A stretch of DNA of 10,578 nucleotides. Origin: Candolleomyces eurysporus (lineage: Eukaryota; Basidiomycota; Agaricomycetes; Agaricales; Psathyrellaceae). The stretch lies in contig JANBPK010000348.1 of the NCBI GenBank assembly GCA_027579435.1, forward strand, positions 1 through 10,578. Direction: 5' to 3'. Below are positions 10,201 to 10,578 of this stretch, piece by piece. A program made the position numbers and the translations under genes. Under the pieces are notes generated by a model. It was not told where the DNA came from, searched no databases, and saw nothing but the letters and a program-made list of their open reading frames with translations. The stretch's first letter is position 1, and each line of letters starts with the position of its first letter.

Positions 10201-10578
10201 TATGGATCCGGCCGTCAAGAAGGTTACNGGGGGTAGCCAGCAGAACACCTACGGATCATCTGGAGGGCGTCAACAGGGCGGGTACGGCGGCTCTGGGGGC
10301 CAGCAGCAGTCAAGCTATGGCTCTGGAGGACAGCAACAGTCAAGCTATGGCTCCGAAGGGCAGCAACAGAGCGGTTATGGAAGGCAGGAAGGATACGGTC
10401 GTACCGAGCAATCTCAAACCTATGGCGGAAGCCACAGGCGCGATGATGACGACAACAAGCCAAGCTACGGCGGAGGATACGGAGGTCGCCGAGACGACGA
10501 TAACAAGCCTAGCTATGGTGGAGGACGACGCGACGACGACAACAAGCCTAGCTATGGTGGAGGACGACGTGACGACGA
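7293..10578 (+). CDS. Het-C family secreted protein with glycine-rich repeat tail (C-terminus cut by window)
   Basis: Family of Neurospora HET-C and Aspergillus TinC; het-c alleles there control heterokaryon incompatibility, but that role is not shown for this protein. Exons: 7293-7410, 7473-7642, 7698-7724, 7796-7870, 7921-7986, 8049-8068, 8128-8230, 8285-8531, 8590-8686, 8738-8786, 8842-9124, 9188-9219, 9275-9400, 9459-9542, 9597-9638, 9696-9833, 9897-10035, 10091-10578. At least 767 residues. Residues 1 to about 25 are a signal peptide (LVSTFLFIATLCVLLPQASA). Het-C core motifs are YFGNWLRDYSQAMD (about 95-108), EHIDNPKGYA, and LLGTGLHTMEDLLAHSN (238-254). The last, with its H-x2-ED-x3-H spacing, recalls zinc-dependent phospholipase C/P1 nuclease motifs (inference). 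The tail from about 570 is Gly/Tyr/Gln/Asp repeats. An N at 10228 puts a TAG in frame; the repeat continues in the next frame, so I read this as a sequence error, not a true end. Confidence 0.93.
8787..8841 (+). other. GC-AG intron in the Het-C gene
   Basis: The exon ends ATGTCCCAG and the intron starts GCATGT and ends AAACAG. The nearest GT donor (8791) is in the wrong phase for the next exon, whose frame is fixed by the long open stretch at 8842-9124. A GC donor after CAG is the usual setting for the minor GC-AG class. A second in-frame acceptor lies 6 bases earlier (AAG at 8833-8835), which would add two residues. Confidence 0.75.
10088..10093 (+). other. CAGCAG tandem splice acceptor
   Basis: Intron 10036-10090 ends in TTTCAGCAG. 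Both AGs follow a phase-1 donor, so use of the second one only removes one residue (Ala) from the start of the glycine-rich tail. Such NAGNAG sites often give two protein forms differing by one residue; which is used cannot be seen here. Confidence 0.65.
10126..10227 (+). repeat. Degenerate GRQD repeats in Het-C tail
   Basis: Coding repeat with four units of the type GRQD/E followed by NSGYG or similar: GRQDNSG, GRQDTQGYG, GRQDNSGYG, GRQEGY. Units are 7-11 residues and vary in length and codons. Confidence 0.8.
10228..10228 (+). other. Ambiguous base N that breaks the reading frame
   Basis: The only N in the window, placed just before a run of five G. Read literally, the upstream frame meets TAG at 10234-10236. 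Downstream, the same kind of Gly/Tyr/Gln repeat stays open for about 115 codons in the frame shifted by one base. The simplest reading is an uncertain homopolymer length in the assembly. Confidence 0.85.
10289..10378 (+). repeat. Three 30-base tandem units (GSGGQQQSSY)
   Basis: Three consecutive 10-residue units at 10289-10318, 10319-10348 and 10349-10378: GSGGQQQSSY twice, then GSEGQQQSGY. The DNA of the units is nearly identical (CAGCAACAGTCAAGCTAT-like core), so recent expansion by slippage or unequal exchange is likely. Confidence 0.9.
10436..10578 (+). repeat. 39-base tandem repeat encoding RRDDDNKPSYGGG
   Basis: Clean 39-base periodicity with units starting at 10487, 10526 and 10565 (last one cut by the window end). 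A longer degenerate copy (RRDDDDNKPSYGGGYGG) starts at 10436. Adjacent copies differ by only a few third-position bases, which points to recent duplication. The array probably continues beyond the window. Confidence 0.92.

Noticed and set aside
10224..10463. Minus-strand frame with repeated RSHSLTVA-like units
   Set aside because: It is the complement of the GSGGQQQSSY repeat and its periodicity follows from that coding repeat.
10436..10578. CRISPR-like array
   Set aside because: Units abut without spacers, have a period of 39 bases, stay in frame and are coding; the organism is a eukaryote.

Overview
The window looks like nuclear DNA of a filamentous basidiomycete, probably an Agaricomycete. 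The three genes are cut by many introns of about 47-71 bases with GT-AG ends and CTGAC-like branch sites. Intergenic gaps are only about 190-260 bases. The proteins are eukaryotic families with fungal features: a TAF2 with an added bromodomain, and a secreted Het-C protein with a glycine-rich tail. I saw no tRNA, rRNA, transposon, CRISPR array or prokaryotic feature.

Layout. (1) Positions 1-4985, minus strand: TAF2, a TFIID subunit, with 16 exons traced and the C-terminal end cut off by the window start. (2) Positions 4986-5173: a short divergent promoter shared by TAF2 and LTV1, carrying a perfect TTACGTAA palindrome. (3) Positions 5174-7034, plus strand: LTV1, a 40S ribosome assembly factor, complete in 5 exons. 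(4) Positions 7035-7292: intergenic region with the promoter of the third gene. (5) Positions 7293-10578, plus strand: a Het-C family secreted protein, 18 exons, running off the window end inside a repetitive Gly/Tyr/Gln/Asp-rich tail.

I rebuilt the exon structures by hand, matching splice sites, reading phase and remembered family motifs. All phases close. TAF2 and LTV1 are housekeeping genes (Pol II initiation and small-subunit assembly) that share one promoter, which could allow co-regulation with growth. The Het-C gene is functionally unrelated; its family is tied to heterokaryon incompatibility in ascomycetes.

The most interesting points are a probable AT-AC intron that is needed to give TAF2 an ATG; the bromodomain fused to TAF2; three stop-free introns of length divisible by three in LTV1; a GC-AG intron, a tandem NAGNAG acceptor and micro-exons in Het-C; the prion-like repeat tail of a secreted protein; and an ambiguous base that breaks the Het-C frame, probably a sequence error. 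I found no convincing wholly new system here.
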